Assembly: GCF_003149185.1 (NCBI RefSeq) | Contig: NZ_QGDO01000007.1 | Span: 124,001-188,000 of the forward strand | Direction: 5' to 3' | DNA from: Sediminitomix flava | Lineage (GTDB): Bacteria > Bacteroidota > Bacteroidia > Cytophagales > Flammeovirgaceae | Length of the DNA stretch: 64,000 nucleotides | Part shown: in pieces, positions 19,747 through 28,268 of the stretch | Position numbering within the stretch: the first letter of the stretch is position 1 | Layout: every line of letters begins with the position of its first letter | The notes under the pieces: generated by a model | What the model was told of the DNA's origin: nothing | Database searches by the model: none | The model's input: the letters and a program-made list of their open reading frames with translations, nothing else | Translations under genes and position numbers: made by a program

Positions 19747-21270
19747 ATGAAATTAAACTATACTCAAAGCTTAATACAGATAAAATCTGTTTTATCTTTA
19801 ATTATTTCACTTTTTGTATTATCAAATGCTCATGCACAAAATCAAAAAATAGCCGTAGATACGACCGTAGTGACATCACATGTAGCATCAATTAATGGAA
19901 AAAAGATCATTTACTCAGCAACGACAGGAACCCAACCTGTTTGGGATGACAAAGGTAAAGTAACCGCAACACTCTTTTATACATACTACAAAGCTGAAAA
20001 TCTAGGAAAAACAGAAGAGAGACCATTAGTGATGTCTTTTAATGGGGGACCTGGTTCAGCATCTGTTTGGATGCATCTAGCATATACAGGCCCTAAAATC
20101 TTGAATATTGACGATGAAGGTCATCCTATTCAACCTTATGGAGTGAAGGATAATCCGAATTCAATTTTAGATATAGCAGACATCGTTTATGTAAACCCTG
20201 TAAATACTGGCTATTCACGTACAATTACGGAAGATGGTAAAGAGGTTCAGAGAGATAAATTTTTTGGTATAAATGCCGATATCAAATATTTGGCAGCTTG
20301 GCTAAATACATTTGTGACAAGAAATGAAAGATGGTTATCTCCTAAGTTTTTAATCGGTGAAAGTTATGGTGGGACACGTGTTTCGGGGCTTGCTCATGAA
20401 CTTCAACAAGCACAATGGATGTATTTGAATGGAGTTATTTTAGTTTCTCCTGCCGACTATATTATCTATGATACAGCTAGTCCACTTTTTGCAGCATTAA
20501 ATTTGCCATATTATGCAGCTACCGCTTGGTATCATAAACAACTACCTTCAGAACTTCAACAAAAAGATTTACTTGAGATTTTACCAGAAATAGAAGAGTA
20601 TACTGTAAATCAAGTGATCCCAACAATAGCAAAAGGTGGTTTTGTGGATGAAGAGGAAAGAAATGCTGTTGCTGAAAAAATGGCATATTTTTCTGGACTG
20701 TCAAAAACTGATTTCCTTAACTACAATTTGGCATTACCAACCTCATATTACTGGAAAGAACTTTTAAGAGAAGAAAAAGGCCAGACTATTGGCCGACTAG
20801 ATTCTAGATATTTAGGAATCGATAAAACAGATGCAGGTATCAGACCCGACTATAGCCCTGAGTTGACATCTTGGCTTCATTCATTTACTCCTGCAATCAA
20901 TTATTACGTTAGAGAACACTTAGGCTTTAAAACAGATTTAAAATATAATGTTTTTGGCCCTGTACACCCTTGGGATAGAAGTAACAATCAGACAAGAGAT
21001 AATCTTCGTCAAGCAATGGCTCAAAACCCGTATTTAAAAGTGATGTATCAATCGGGTTATTATGATGGCGCAACAACTTATTTCCATGCAAAATACAGTA
21101 TGTGGCAGACAGACCCAAGTGGGAAAATGAGAGATCGTTTTAGTTTTAAAGGCTATAGAAGTGGACACATGATGTATCTAAGAAAAGCTGATTTGAAACA
21201 AGCTAATGAGGATATTAGAAACTTTATAAAGGATAGTGATGCTAAGGGGGTATCAGCCAAGTATCAATAA
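19747..21270 (+). CDS. Serine carboxypeptidase, peptidase family S10
   Basis: A 507-residue exported protein with a signal peptide ending at NAHAQ (about residue 31). The oxyanion-loop motif SFNGGPGSASVW and the nucleophile motif GESYGGTRV (Ser206) are those of family S10. The catalytic Asp and His are probably in SGYYDGATTY and SGHMMYL. S10 enzymes remove C-terminal residues from peptides, here in the periplasm or outside. The gene has its own terminator and no operon partner. Confidence 0.92.
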   Translation: MKLNYTQSLIQIKSVLSLIISLFVLSNAHAQNQKIAVDTTVVTSHVASINGKKIIYSATTGTQPVWDDKGKVTATLFYTYYKAENLGKTEERPLVMSFNGGPGSASVWMHLAYTGPKILNIDDEGHPIQPYGVKDNPNSILDIADIVYVNPVNTGYSRTITEDGKEVQRDKFFGINADIKYLAAWLNTFVTRNERWLSPKFLIGESYGGTRVSGLAHELQQAQWMYLNGVILVSPADYIIYDTASPLFAALNLPYYAATAWYHKQLPSELQQKDLLEILPEIEEYTVNQVIPTIAKGGFVDEEERNAVAEKMAYFSGLSKTDFLNYNLALPTSYYWKELLREEKGQTIGRLDSRYLGIDKTDAGIRPDYSPELTSWLHSFTPAINYYVREHLGFKTDLKYNVFGPVHPWDRSNNQTRDNLRQAMAQNPYLKVMYQSGYYDGATTYFHAKYSMWQTDPSGKMRDRFSFKGYRSGHMMYLRKADLKQANEDIRNFIKDSDAKGVSAKYQ

Positions 21271-21317
21271 TTGAACTGGTTTCAGTTATACAATAAAGTA
21301 TTAATTTTTTATGATAA

Positions 21318-21358
21318 ATAAGCCATCTCATTAAATGATTGAGGTGGCTTATTTTTTT
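21318..21358 (+). terminator. Rho-independent terminator of the S10 peptidase gene
   Basis: A 13-bp stem (21318-21330 with 21340-21352, one G-T pair) is followed by seven Ts. Confidence 0.88.
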
Positions 21359-21489
21359 GATCCAAAAAACTATTTATGCTTAGTGCATCAAATTTAGTTA
21401 CAAATGAAAGCAAATAAACTGACTTAGTATCGTTTCTCGATTATCATAAGCTTCCGAAAAAAATACTGAAATATAGAGTAACTCTTTTT

Positions 21490-22647
21490 TTATGAAAATC
21501 GAATTTCATAGATTTTTTTAAATAGAGACACCCAAATCGAACTGATAAAGATAGTGATAGAAATTGTAATGATGATATATTGATATGATTCACTATTGAT
21601 GATATTATTTTGTACACCTAAAGAGGCCAAAACAAAACTGAATTCCCCAATTTGAGCCAAAAGAGAGCCTCCATAAAGACTGTGTATGTTCGAGTTTTTT
21701 AAAATCCTAAGTGTGGTAGAGTTTATGAGGTGATTACTAATAAAGACAGCAAGTACTAACACCAATATGGTTTGCCAATGTTGAGTTAAAAAGTGAATGT
21801 CAATCATCATACCTACGGAGATAAAAAAGATTGATACAAATATAATTCGGAATGGCGATAGTGTTTTATGTAACCAAGATGAGGCATTGGAATTATACAT
21901 GGTCAGTCCTGCCACAAAAGCACCTAAACTAGGTGAAAGTCCACAAAGTGAGGTAAATAGAGCCAAGCCAAAACAGATGATCAAACTTGCAAAAACTTGT
22001 AATTCATGATCTTCATTTAAGAAACTTAATGCTTTTATACTTTTCCGATCTCTTTTGAGTAAATCCACAATAATGATCAGAAGAACTATTGCACCAAAAA
22101 TCTGCCATAAAACTTCAGTATAATCAACACCTTTTCCACTAGCAAGACTCATAACGATAATCATAGGAGCAACTAATACATCTTGGGTAAGCAGAATAAA
22201 AGTGATGTCCTGTCCTAATTTGTGCTTTTCTAATTTATACTGATTGATTAGTCGAATAACTACGGCAGAACTACTGAGTGAGGTTCCAAACCCAAACAAT
22301 AAGACTCTTTCAAATGTCCAATCAAAGAAGATACCTAGCCCATACATTAACAGGACACTAAATAGTACTTGACATCCAGCACCTAAAAATGCAATCTTCC
22401 AATTCTTGATAAAGTTCTTTATCGAAATTTCCATTCCAATAAAAAACATCAGAATGATTAGTCCAATTTCACCAGCTACATCAGCACTTTCCTCATCTGT
22501 AAAAACTTGAAATCCATGTGGTCCCAACATGACACCTGCGAGGATATAAGCCAAAATATAAGGTTGTTGAATTTTCCGAAGTCCTAAACTCATAAAGAGT
22601 ATAAGACTAGAAAAAATGAGTACGATATTTAAGTCTTGTTCAATCAA
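21490..22647 (-). CDS. Monovalent cation:proton antiporter, CPA2/KefB-like
   Basis: A 385-residue inner-membrane protein of about eleven to twelve helices that matches the Na_H_Exchanger domain: YILAYILAGVMLGPHGF near the N-terminus, GLIILMFFIGMEIS, and FGTSLSSSAVVIRL in the middle. Length covers the transport domain only. There is no TrkA-N regulatory domain. It exchanges Na+ or K+ for protons. It is preceded by the same promoter module found before the amide-hydrolase genes (22706-22767, minus strand), which suggests co-expression with them. Confidence 0.85.
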   Translation of the reverse strand: MIEQDLNIVLIFSSLILFMSLGLRKIQQPYILAYILAGVMLGPHGFQVFTDEESADVAGEIGLIILMFFIGMEISIKNFIKNWKIAFLGAGCQVLFSVLLMYGLGIFFDWTFERVLLFGFGTSLSSSAVVIRLINQYKLEKHKLGQDITFILLTQDVLVAPMIIVMSLASGKGVDYTEVLWQIFGAIVLLIIIVDLLKRDRKSIKALSFLNEDHELQVFASLIICFGLALFTSLCGLSPSLGAFVAGLTMYNSNASSWLHKTLSPFRIIFVSIFFISVGMMIDIHFLTQHWQTILVLVLAVFISNHLINSTTLRILKNSNIHSLYGGSLLAQIGEFSFVLASLGVQNNIINSESYQYIIITISITIFISSIWVSLFKKIYEIRFS

Positions 22648-22705
22648 TTTTATGAAGAGATTTATTTAGGTAAGATATTCTAACTACACACTCAGTTGAA
22701 TCTGA

Positions 22706-22767
22706 CAAATTTCTCTAATTTAAAATGACTTGTTGATCATAAAATGATTAAGGAGTTACATAAAATC
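22706..22767 (-). promoter_or_regulatory. Promoter module A (TGYAA class), upstream of the CPA2 antiporter
   Basis: On the minus strand, repeat 1 GATTTTATGTAA (22756-22767) and repeat 2 CATTTTATGATC (22735-22746, degenerate at its end) start 21 bp apart. The -7 octamer GAAATTTG (22706-22713) lies 21 bp further on. The antiporter start is about 60 bp downstream. Confidence 0.7.
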
Positions 22768-22806
22768 GTCAGATTTGAAAAAATAAGATCAGATAGCAGT
22801 CAAATT

Positions 22807-23190
22807 CTATTCTTTGTATAGCCCTAAAAGAGCAAAAATATTAAGCATACTTCCATAAAAATTGATACCTAAAGCGATTAGCCACATATTATACGAGGAA
22901 TAATAGGCTAAGCCTGAATTCATAAAAAGAATCAAGTTACCGACCACACCAAGGCCACCAAAAAATAGGATAGCGGGGATCATCGCAATTCTATACCATT
23001 TTTTGTTTACTTTTTTCGAAAGCAAAAGACTTAAAGTATAAACGGCTAAAATGATAAAGGAAGGAAGAACAGGGCTTTGGATAAATGCCACAGACCTAAA
23101 ATGCTCATGCACAAGACTACCTAGTAAGTATAAAGAGGCAAAAACTGCAAAGGCAAATTGCCGCTGAACAAGTTTTCTCAAAGGAATCAT
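22807..23190 (-). CDS. Hypothetical four-helix membrane protein
   Basis: A 127-residue protein with four predicted membrane helices (about 12-30, 38-58, 67-88, 98-124) and a basic N-terminus. I do not recognise a family. Its start overlaps the stop of the upstream hypothetical gene by 4 bp, so the two form a small operon. The antiporter downstream has its own promoter module in the gap. Confidence 0.65.
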   Translation of the reverse strand: MIPLRKLVQRQFAFAVFASLYLLGSLVHEHFRSVAFIQSPVLPSFIILAVYTLSLLLSKKVNKKWYRIAMIPAILFFGGLGVVGNLILFMNSGLAYYSSYNMWLIALGINFYGSMLNIFALLGLYKE

Positions 23191-23648
23191 TTGATACTCT
23201 GTTTCAGTTCTTCTATACTTATATTATTTTTTTGTGCTAATTCTTGTAGAATGCTTTTTTCTAGTACAGAGATTATTTTTCCACTTGGAAGTGTAACGTT
23301 TTTCTGCTGTATAACACCAAACTTAGTGTGGATTTCTTTAATTTCCATTGGAAGTTTTAATCGATTGATTTGGGCATATTTCATACCTTTGGTAGAAGAC
23401 TGAATGAATAATTCTTTGGATACAAGTCCGAATTTTTCTGGGTAGCACAATACTTCGACTTTGAATGCTTGGTCACCGTTTTCTAATAGGGTGAGTTCAA
23501 CAGAAACATCTAATGCTCCTTTGGTTAGTATATGATTAATAAAGGCATTTCCTTCAAATTCACCATTTGAGTGATCTATATTGTATTTTATTGAAACGAC
23601 TACTTCTTCTTTTAACTCTTGATTGAAATTATCTTTCTTAGAAACCAT
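23187..23648 (-). CDS. Hypothetical cytosolic protein
   Basis: A 153-residue soluble protein without signal peptide or membrane helix. It alternates beta-prone strands (about 18-105) with a helical C-terminus (about 125-153) containing LAQKNNISIEELK, which looks like a short helix-turn-helix or coiled segment. No family recognised. It is translationally coupled to the four-helix membrane protein. Confidence 0.6.
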   Translation of the reverse strand: MVSKKDNFNQELKEEVVVSIKYNIDHSNGEFEGNAFINHILTKGALDVSVELTLLENGDQAFKVEVLCYPEKFGLVSKELFIQSSTKGMKYAQINRLKLPMEIKEIHTKFGVIQQKNVTLPSGKIISVLEKSILQELAQKNNISIEELKQSIK

Positions 23649-23834
23649 TTATTCTCATTTTAATAGTTAGTTCTCGCTACTTGTGTATGCTATCGATAGT
23701 ACCTGAAGTGTGAAGTTTCGAAATACAGGTAGCCACATAGAATAACTTATTTCAGATGAATTTCATTTGAACAAGTACTTTCTATGATGACTCTATGATT
23801 TTAAGGGGAGATGTCTAGGGGGGGTGAAGTTGAC

Positions 23835-23896
23835 GATTTTGTGCAACAGAGAGCTTATTTTATGTAAAGCTTTCCCTTTTTAATCTATGACCTTTG
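23835..23896 (+). promoter_or_regulatory. Promoter module B (TGYAA class), upstream of a serine hydrolase
   Basis: Repeat 1 GATTTTGTGCAA (23835-23846), repeat 2 TATTTTATGTAA (23856-23867), then -7 octamer GACCTTTG (23889-23896) followed by TATTGTCAG. Spacings are 21 and 21 bp. This is one of the best matches. The gene starts 99 bp later. Confidence 0.82.
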
Positions 23897-23995
23897 TATT
23901 GTCAGTTAAGGCTAGGAATTAAATTTCTTCAAATAATTGACAAATGAAAATACCATAAACAATTCACCGTACAATTTTCACTAACGAACAGGCAG

Positions 23996-25357
23996 ATGGA
24001 ATTTAAGACCCTATTATTTACAGTTGTAGGAACAATGATTTTCGGATTGTCATCTAAGGTTATTCATAAAGGAGGTGCATCAGGAAACAAATTAAAAACA
24101 ATGAAAATAGCTAAACCCGAGAATGTTGCATCCAATATTTCATTAGAAAAAATACATGAGATTAATACGTTTTTTTCTAAAGATGAGAATAAAGTGAAGA
24201 TTCAATTTGCTAGTGATGAAACAAAGTATGCTTGGCAAAATATTCCTGAGTTTTATAATGTAGCAAGGATAGCCAAGGGAGAAAAACGGAATGATTTGAC
24301 TTATAGAATTGATGATAATATAGAAAACATAAAGTACATCAATCGTAAGGGAGAGCAGTTATCGGTCAATTCGCATTTTGAGAAATACCCAATTGATGCA
24401 ATGATTGTGGTAAAAAATGGTGAGGTTAGATATGAACGTTATCAGACAATGCGAGAGCATGATCAACATATATGGTTTTCAGTTAGTAAGGTTGTTGGCT
24501 CTACGATGTTGGCTTTCTTGGAAATGGAAAGAAAGGTTGATGTCAAAAAGCCTGTAAGTGAATATTTGGTTGAATTGAAAGGTTCAGTATGGGATACAGT
24601 AACGGTTGAAGAAGCTTTGGATATGGCCACAGGTTTAAATGGAACAGAACATGATGAGCCTCTAGAGGATTCCAGAACCAATCCTAACCAAATTTGGTAT
24701 CAATGGGCAGCTACTAATGATATCGGAATTTTTGACAATAAAGGATTATCTCAAAAATGGGATGAGGTACTTCGAGAAATGGAACGAGTAAAGCCAGCTT
24801 ACACTGCTTTTGAATATAATTCCATAAATACATTCGTGATAAACAGAATTGTAGAGAGAGTAGGAGAGAGACCTCTTAACGAGCAATTAAGAGAACGAAT
24901 TTGGTCAAAAATGGGCATGGATCATGATGCAAATATTGTGATGAGTCCTTCTGGGAATGCATTAGGATTTATGGGAATGAATTCAACGCTTAGAGACCTC
25001 GCTCGTTTTGGAATGGCTTTTACACCATCTAGTGAAAAATTAGCTGGAGAAAGAGTTATTCCTCAAGCAATCATGAATAAGATTCATGATCGTTCTAAGC
25101 ACCGAATGTATGCCAAAGGAAATGTAGGTAAGTTGTTTGTCGAAAACTTTCCTAGAGATAAAAATATAGCTAACCGTTATCAATGGGATGCCGTTTTTGA
25201 AGATGGCGCAATGCTCAAAAAAGGTGTTGGTGGTCAAGGACTTTATATTTCCCCAAAAGATGATCTAGTTATCGCATGGTTTTGTACTGGAACTGGTGCT
25301 GATCAAGAAGAAACAATGGCTCGAACAATAGCAAAAGCACTTGAAAATAATGATTGA
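23996..25357 (+). CDS. Serine hydrolase, beta-lactamase/penicillin-binding fold (class C-like)
   Basis: A 453-residue protein with an N-terminal hydrophobic segment (about 5-20) that may be a signal anchor. It carries the SxxK nucleophile S162-VS-K165, a Tyr motif YNS (274-276) and the C-terminal GVGGQGLYI strand, the usual triad of the beta-lactamase-related serine hydrolase family. Members act as esterases, amidases or D-amino-peptidases. True beta-lactamase activity is uncommon. It is clearly related to the lipoprotein serine hydrolase at 60,458. Module B stands upstream. A structured 3' region of about 300 bp follows. Confidence 0.85.
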   Translation: MEFKTLLFTVVGTMIFGLSSKVIHKGGASGNKLKTMKIAKPENVASNISLEKIHEINTFFSKDENKVKIQFASDETKYAWQNIPEFYNVARIAKGEKRNDLTYRIDDNIENIKYINRKGEQLSVNSHFEKYPIDAMIVVKNGEVRYERYQTMREHDQHIWFSVSKVVGSTMLAFLEMERKVDVKKPVSEYLVELKGSVWDTVTVEEALDMATGLNGTEHDEPLEDSRTNPNQIWYQWAATNDIGIFDNKGLSQKWDEVLREMERVKPAYTAFEYNSINTFVINRIVERVGERPLNEQLRERIWSKMGMDHDANIVMSPSGNALGFMGMNSTLRDLARFGMAFTPSSEKLAGERVIPQAIMNKIHDRSKHRMYAKGNVGKLFVENFPRDKNIANRYQWDAVFEDGAMLKKGVGGQGLYISPKDDLVIAWFCTGTGADQEETMARTIAKALENND

Positions 25358-25422
25358 AAAAAGTATAATTCATAATTATTAAAATAGATGAAGTAATAGG
25401 ACAAAAGAAAACGAGTAATACT

Positions 25423-25575
25423 ATCCTTAGAGTTAGCGGAGCGATCTAAGGATTTATCTATGAAAGAAAGATGCTGACGCAGTTCTTTAGACTCTAAAAA
25501 TGGTATGAAATGGAGTATGAAGAACTGCGTTCGCCTCTCTATCCATTTGTGAGTTCTTAGAGTAACTCTAAGAAC
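25423..25575. repeat. Cluster of three inverted repeats, REP/MITE-like intergenic element
   Basis: Three hairpins stand in a row: ATCCTTAGA (25423-25431) with TCTAAGGAT (25445-25453); ACGCAGTTCTT (25477-25487) with AAGAACTGCGT (25520-25530); and a near-perfect palindrome GTTCTTAGAGT (25553-25563) with ACTCTAAGAAC (25565-25575). GC-richer words such as AGCGGAGCGAT and CTGCGTTCGCCTC stand out from the flanking AT-rich DNA. It does not code. Only one copy is in the window. Confidence 0.5.
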
Positions 25576-25631
25576 AGTAAAGTTTTATCTCAACAATATA
25601 TGTCCTAGTATTTATCTATAATGATTATTGA

Positions 25632-25666
25632 AATGGGAAAGAGTCGCGTACTCTTTCCCATTTTTT
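25632..25666 (+). terminator. Strong rho-independent terminator
   Basis: A perfect 13-bp stem (25632-25644 with 25650-25662), loop CGCGT, then six Ts. It ends transcription from the serine hydrolase unit about 270 bp after the stop codon and isolates the AraC gene. Confidence 0.88.
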
Positions 25667-25730
25667 ATTAAAAAAATCTATTGATTCAGACGCCCTAAAC
25701 CTTGTATATTCATTAAGGAAAACTGAAACT

Positions 25731-26714
25731 ATGGATTACGAATATATTATAGAAGGGGATGAATTAACGCCTGTCGAAGCTTATAAAAAAGTAGCTAAAG
25801 ATCTCAATGGAAAATGGGATGGTGAAAACTTAAAAGTCGAAAATCAACTGGGTGAGATTGATGCTTATTCTTTCAACTTTCTTGATGATATTTATATTTC
25901 TATTTCAACTTTACATTTTAAAAAACCAGTTTTATTTAGAAGTGCGAGAAGGGAAACAGACCAACCTTATTTTGCCTTGAAAATTGGTTTTACGGGTACT
26001 CTACTTGATAAAGAACAAGACTTTCATTTCAATAATCTTGGTGTATTTTTTTATAACTCCAAACAAAACTTTGAGGTGGCATATCCTTTAGATAAGGAGT
26101 GTCAGTGGTTGTCCATTATTTTTTCTTTGAGTGCCTTTGAAAAATTTATGGGTGACCAACCGAGTGAAATAGCTAAACTTATCTATGATAAAAGCTCTTG
26201 GTTTAAGTACTTTCCTTTAGATGTAGAAATAGAAAACTTAGTCAAAACCTTATTTTTTAATCTAGATAAGAAAACTAGAATGAATATCTACTTCTTTACA
26301 AAGCCCTTGGAAATAATAGCCTTAATAAGTAAGAAAATGGAAAAAGAAGCTCATGGTTTTAAGAAAAATATTCATGAAGATGATCTGAAGGTGATGATGC
26401 AGTTGAAAGATCAATACCTTTCTGATTTCACGAAGCAACCCAGTTTATCCGAGTTGAGCGAGAACTATGGGATGAGTATTTCAAAACTAAATAGAATCTT
26501 TAAGTCAATTTTTGACAAGCCGATCTTACAGTTTTATAATCAGCAAAAAATTGAAGAAGCATATCGTCAAATTAGTAGAACAAACAAAAGTATAACGGAG
26601 ATTTCCATGGATTTGAATTTTACTAATGTTGGGTATATGAGTAGAATGTTTAAAGATGCCTATGGTTTTTCTCCATCAGTATTAAGAGATAAAAAGGATA
26701 TTAATTCTATCTAA
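25731..26714 (+). CDS. AraC-family transcriptional regulator (paralogue 1)
   Basis: A 327-residue protein with a C-terminal AraC/XylS domain (about 222-320): a first helix-turn-helix in SLSELSENYGMSISKLNRIFKSIF and a second ending MSRMFKDAYGFSPSVLR. The N-terminal 200 residues do not show an AraC cupin signature, and their family is not known to me. The regulator at 41,548 shares both halves (for example K-GFTG and ISKLNR-FKS at matching places). AraC proteins often bind tandem direct repeats about 21 bp apart, the geometry of the modules around it. It lacks a module itself. It is the best candidate, with its paralogue, for the regulon activator. Confidence 0.9.
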   Translation: MDYEYIIEGDELTPVEAYKKVAKDLNGKWDGENLKVENQLGEIDAYSFNFLDDIYISISTLHFKKPVLFRSARRETDQPYFALKIGFTGTLLDKEQDFHFNNLGVFFYNSKQNFEVAYPLDKECQWLSIIFSLSAFEKFMGDQPSEIAKLIYDKSSWFKYFPLDVEIENLVKTLFFNLDKKTRMNIYFFTKPLEIIALISKKMEKEAHGFKKNIHEDDLKVMMQLKDQYLSDFTKQPSLSELSENYGMSISKLNRIFKSIFDKPILQFYNQQKIEEAYRQISRTNKSITEISMDLNFTNVGYMSRMFKDAYGFSPSVLRDKKDINSI

Positions 26715-26839
26715 TGATTATCGTTCAAGACGCTTAAAGGGGTAATGAACAACCCTGTTATCATGAAGTTTAAAAAGGCTTCATCTATGTTTAGTCTTTA
26801 AATCACTTTTTACCTAACTTTTTAAATTTTCAGTTTAAC

Positions 26840-26901
26840 GATTTTCTACAACTCCTTGACGATTTTCTCTAGTTGTTTGAAGCAGAATAGATAGACCTTT
26901 G
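26840..26901 (+). promoter_or_regulatory. Promoter module C (hybrid class), upstream of a C45-like gene
   Basis: Repeat 1 GATTTTCTACAA (26840-26851), repeat 2 GATTTTCTCTAG (26861-26872, degenerate end), -7 octamer GACCTTTG (26894-26901) then TATTGTAATCAAAC. Spacings are 21 and 21 bp. The left parts look like the TGYAA class, but the first repeat ends TACAA. Confidence 0.75.
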
Positions 26902-26957
26902 TATTGTAATCAAACGGAAATTGATTCTAAAATTTATCACTTTAAACAAATAGAAAA

Positions 26958-28223
26958 ATGAGTATTCTAAAAAACAAACAAATTTTCCCTAGTCAAGAAA
27001 TGACACAATATTTCCCAAATAAAAAAAGTGATTATTGTAAGCCAACTCACATTATAGTAGAAGGTACTTGGGAAGAAATGGGTTATGATTTAGCAACGAT
27101 TGCAAAAGAAGATTTTGGAGTAGAATTAAAAAAGTATTTCGACCCTATCTATGGAGCTGCAAGACGCAGTTATATGGAAAAAAATTGGCCTGAAATGGCA
27201 GAGATGCAAAAAGGTGTATTTAAAGCTTTCGGTCTTCCAGAAGATAATAATGAATATGATGGTACAAGTTTAGCCTTTGATTGGTATGATGAAAGTTATG
27301 ATGGTTTCGATCTAGGTTCTATGAAGACTTGCTCAGCCGCAGTTTTACCAAAAGAGAAGTCAGATAATGGTTCTACTTATGTTTCTAGAAACTACGATAT
27401 GAGTGCTCTAGTTTTATGGAGTCCTTTATTTGGGAAACCTGCACCAGAAGGTGCTTGGGGACACGCAGAACGTTGGGTTGTAGTGGAGTTTAGACCTAAA
27501 AATGGTACACGTAGTATCATCAGTGGTACAAATGAATTGCTAACTCCTTACGTAGATGCAATCAATGAACATGGTTTATTCATCACTATGTTGCGCGATC
27601 CAGAAACAAATGGTTTGGAAGCAGGACCTTCAAGCGGAGGTAACTTAGCCGGTATGGCCAATACACACATTTTACATAAACTTGTAAGTTCTTGTAAAAC
27701 CGTAGAAGAGGCTAAAGCTGCATTATTAGGAAATAGAATTACACAAACTTTCTTGAATTTCCACATCACAATTGCCGACCAAGACGGTAATGCTACTGTA
27801 TTTGAAATTGATGGAAAATCAGGAGCTTATGTATTTACTGATAGGGTAGAAGGAGAGCCATTCTTCGTAACAAACCATGCTGTGCATTTGCACCCAACAC
27901 CCGACACTTACCCTGATACTCCTGATATAGCAGCACATAATACATTTACGAGACAACGCATTTTAAGAGATACTTATAAAAACTTTGAACAACCACTTCA
28001 AAGAGAGGATGCGACTAAGTTGATGGATGCTGTTCACTGTGCTTTTGTGGATGAAGAATTGGCTGAAGCAGGTCCAAGTGAAAGATCATTACAAGAAATA
28101 AACGCCGATTTATCTAAACCCGAAATGAGAATTCGTTGGTATTTGGGTGACGAAGGACCGATGGAAGGGACAGAAAACGATTTGAAAGATAGACGAAGTG
28201 AATGGGTAACTTTCGGTTTCTAA
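26958..28223 (+). CDS. C45-like Ntn hydrolase/acyltransferase (divergent member)
   Basis: A 421-residue protein of the acyl-CoA:6-aminopenicillanic-acid acyltransferase/C45 group. The probable nucleophile is C125 in MKTCSAAVL, followed by the conserved strand YVSRNYDMS (the GRNLDW equivalent), then NEHGLFITM and TFLNFHITIADQDGNATVFEIDG. Such enzymes self-cleave to expose an N-terminal Cys that breaks or forms amide bonds. The residue before C125 is Thr, not the Gly seen in the other paralogues here, so cleavage may differ. There is no signal peptide, so it is cytosolic. It is driven by module C, with the CapA-like gene 45 bp after it. Confidence 0.8.
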   Translation: MSILKNKQIFPSQEMTQYFPNKKSDYCKPTHIIVEGTWEEMGYDLATIAKEDFGVELKKYFDPIYGAARRSYMEKNWPEMAEMQKGVFKAFGLPEDNNEYDGTSLAFDWYDESYDGFDLGSMKTCSAAVLPKEKSDNGSTYVSRNYDMSALVLWSPLFGKPAPEGAWGHAERWVVVEFRPKNGTRSIISGTNELLTPYVDAINEHGLFITMLRDPETNGLEAGPSSGGNLAGMANTHILHKLVSSCKTVEEAKAALLGNRITQTFLNFHITIADQDGNATVFEIDGKSGAYVFTDRVEGEPFFVTNHAVHLHPTPDTYPDTPDIAAHNTFTRQRILRDTYKNFEQPLQREDATKLMDAVHCAFVDEELAEAGPSERSLQEINADLSKPEMRIRWYLGDEGPMEGTENDLKDRRSEWVTFGF

Positions 28224-28268
28224 TTGTATCAAGAGGTCTACATTTTAAATAAAAAAGAAGAATATTTT

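Noticed and set aside
23996-25357. Calling the serine hydrolase a beta-lactamase resistance gene
   Set aside because: The SxxK/Y-x-S/GG pattern is shared by many esterases and peptidases. Context points to amide metabolism, and resistance cannot be inferred.
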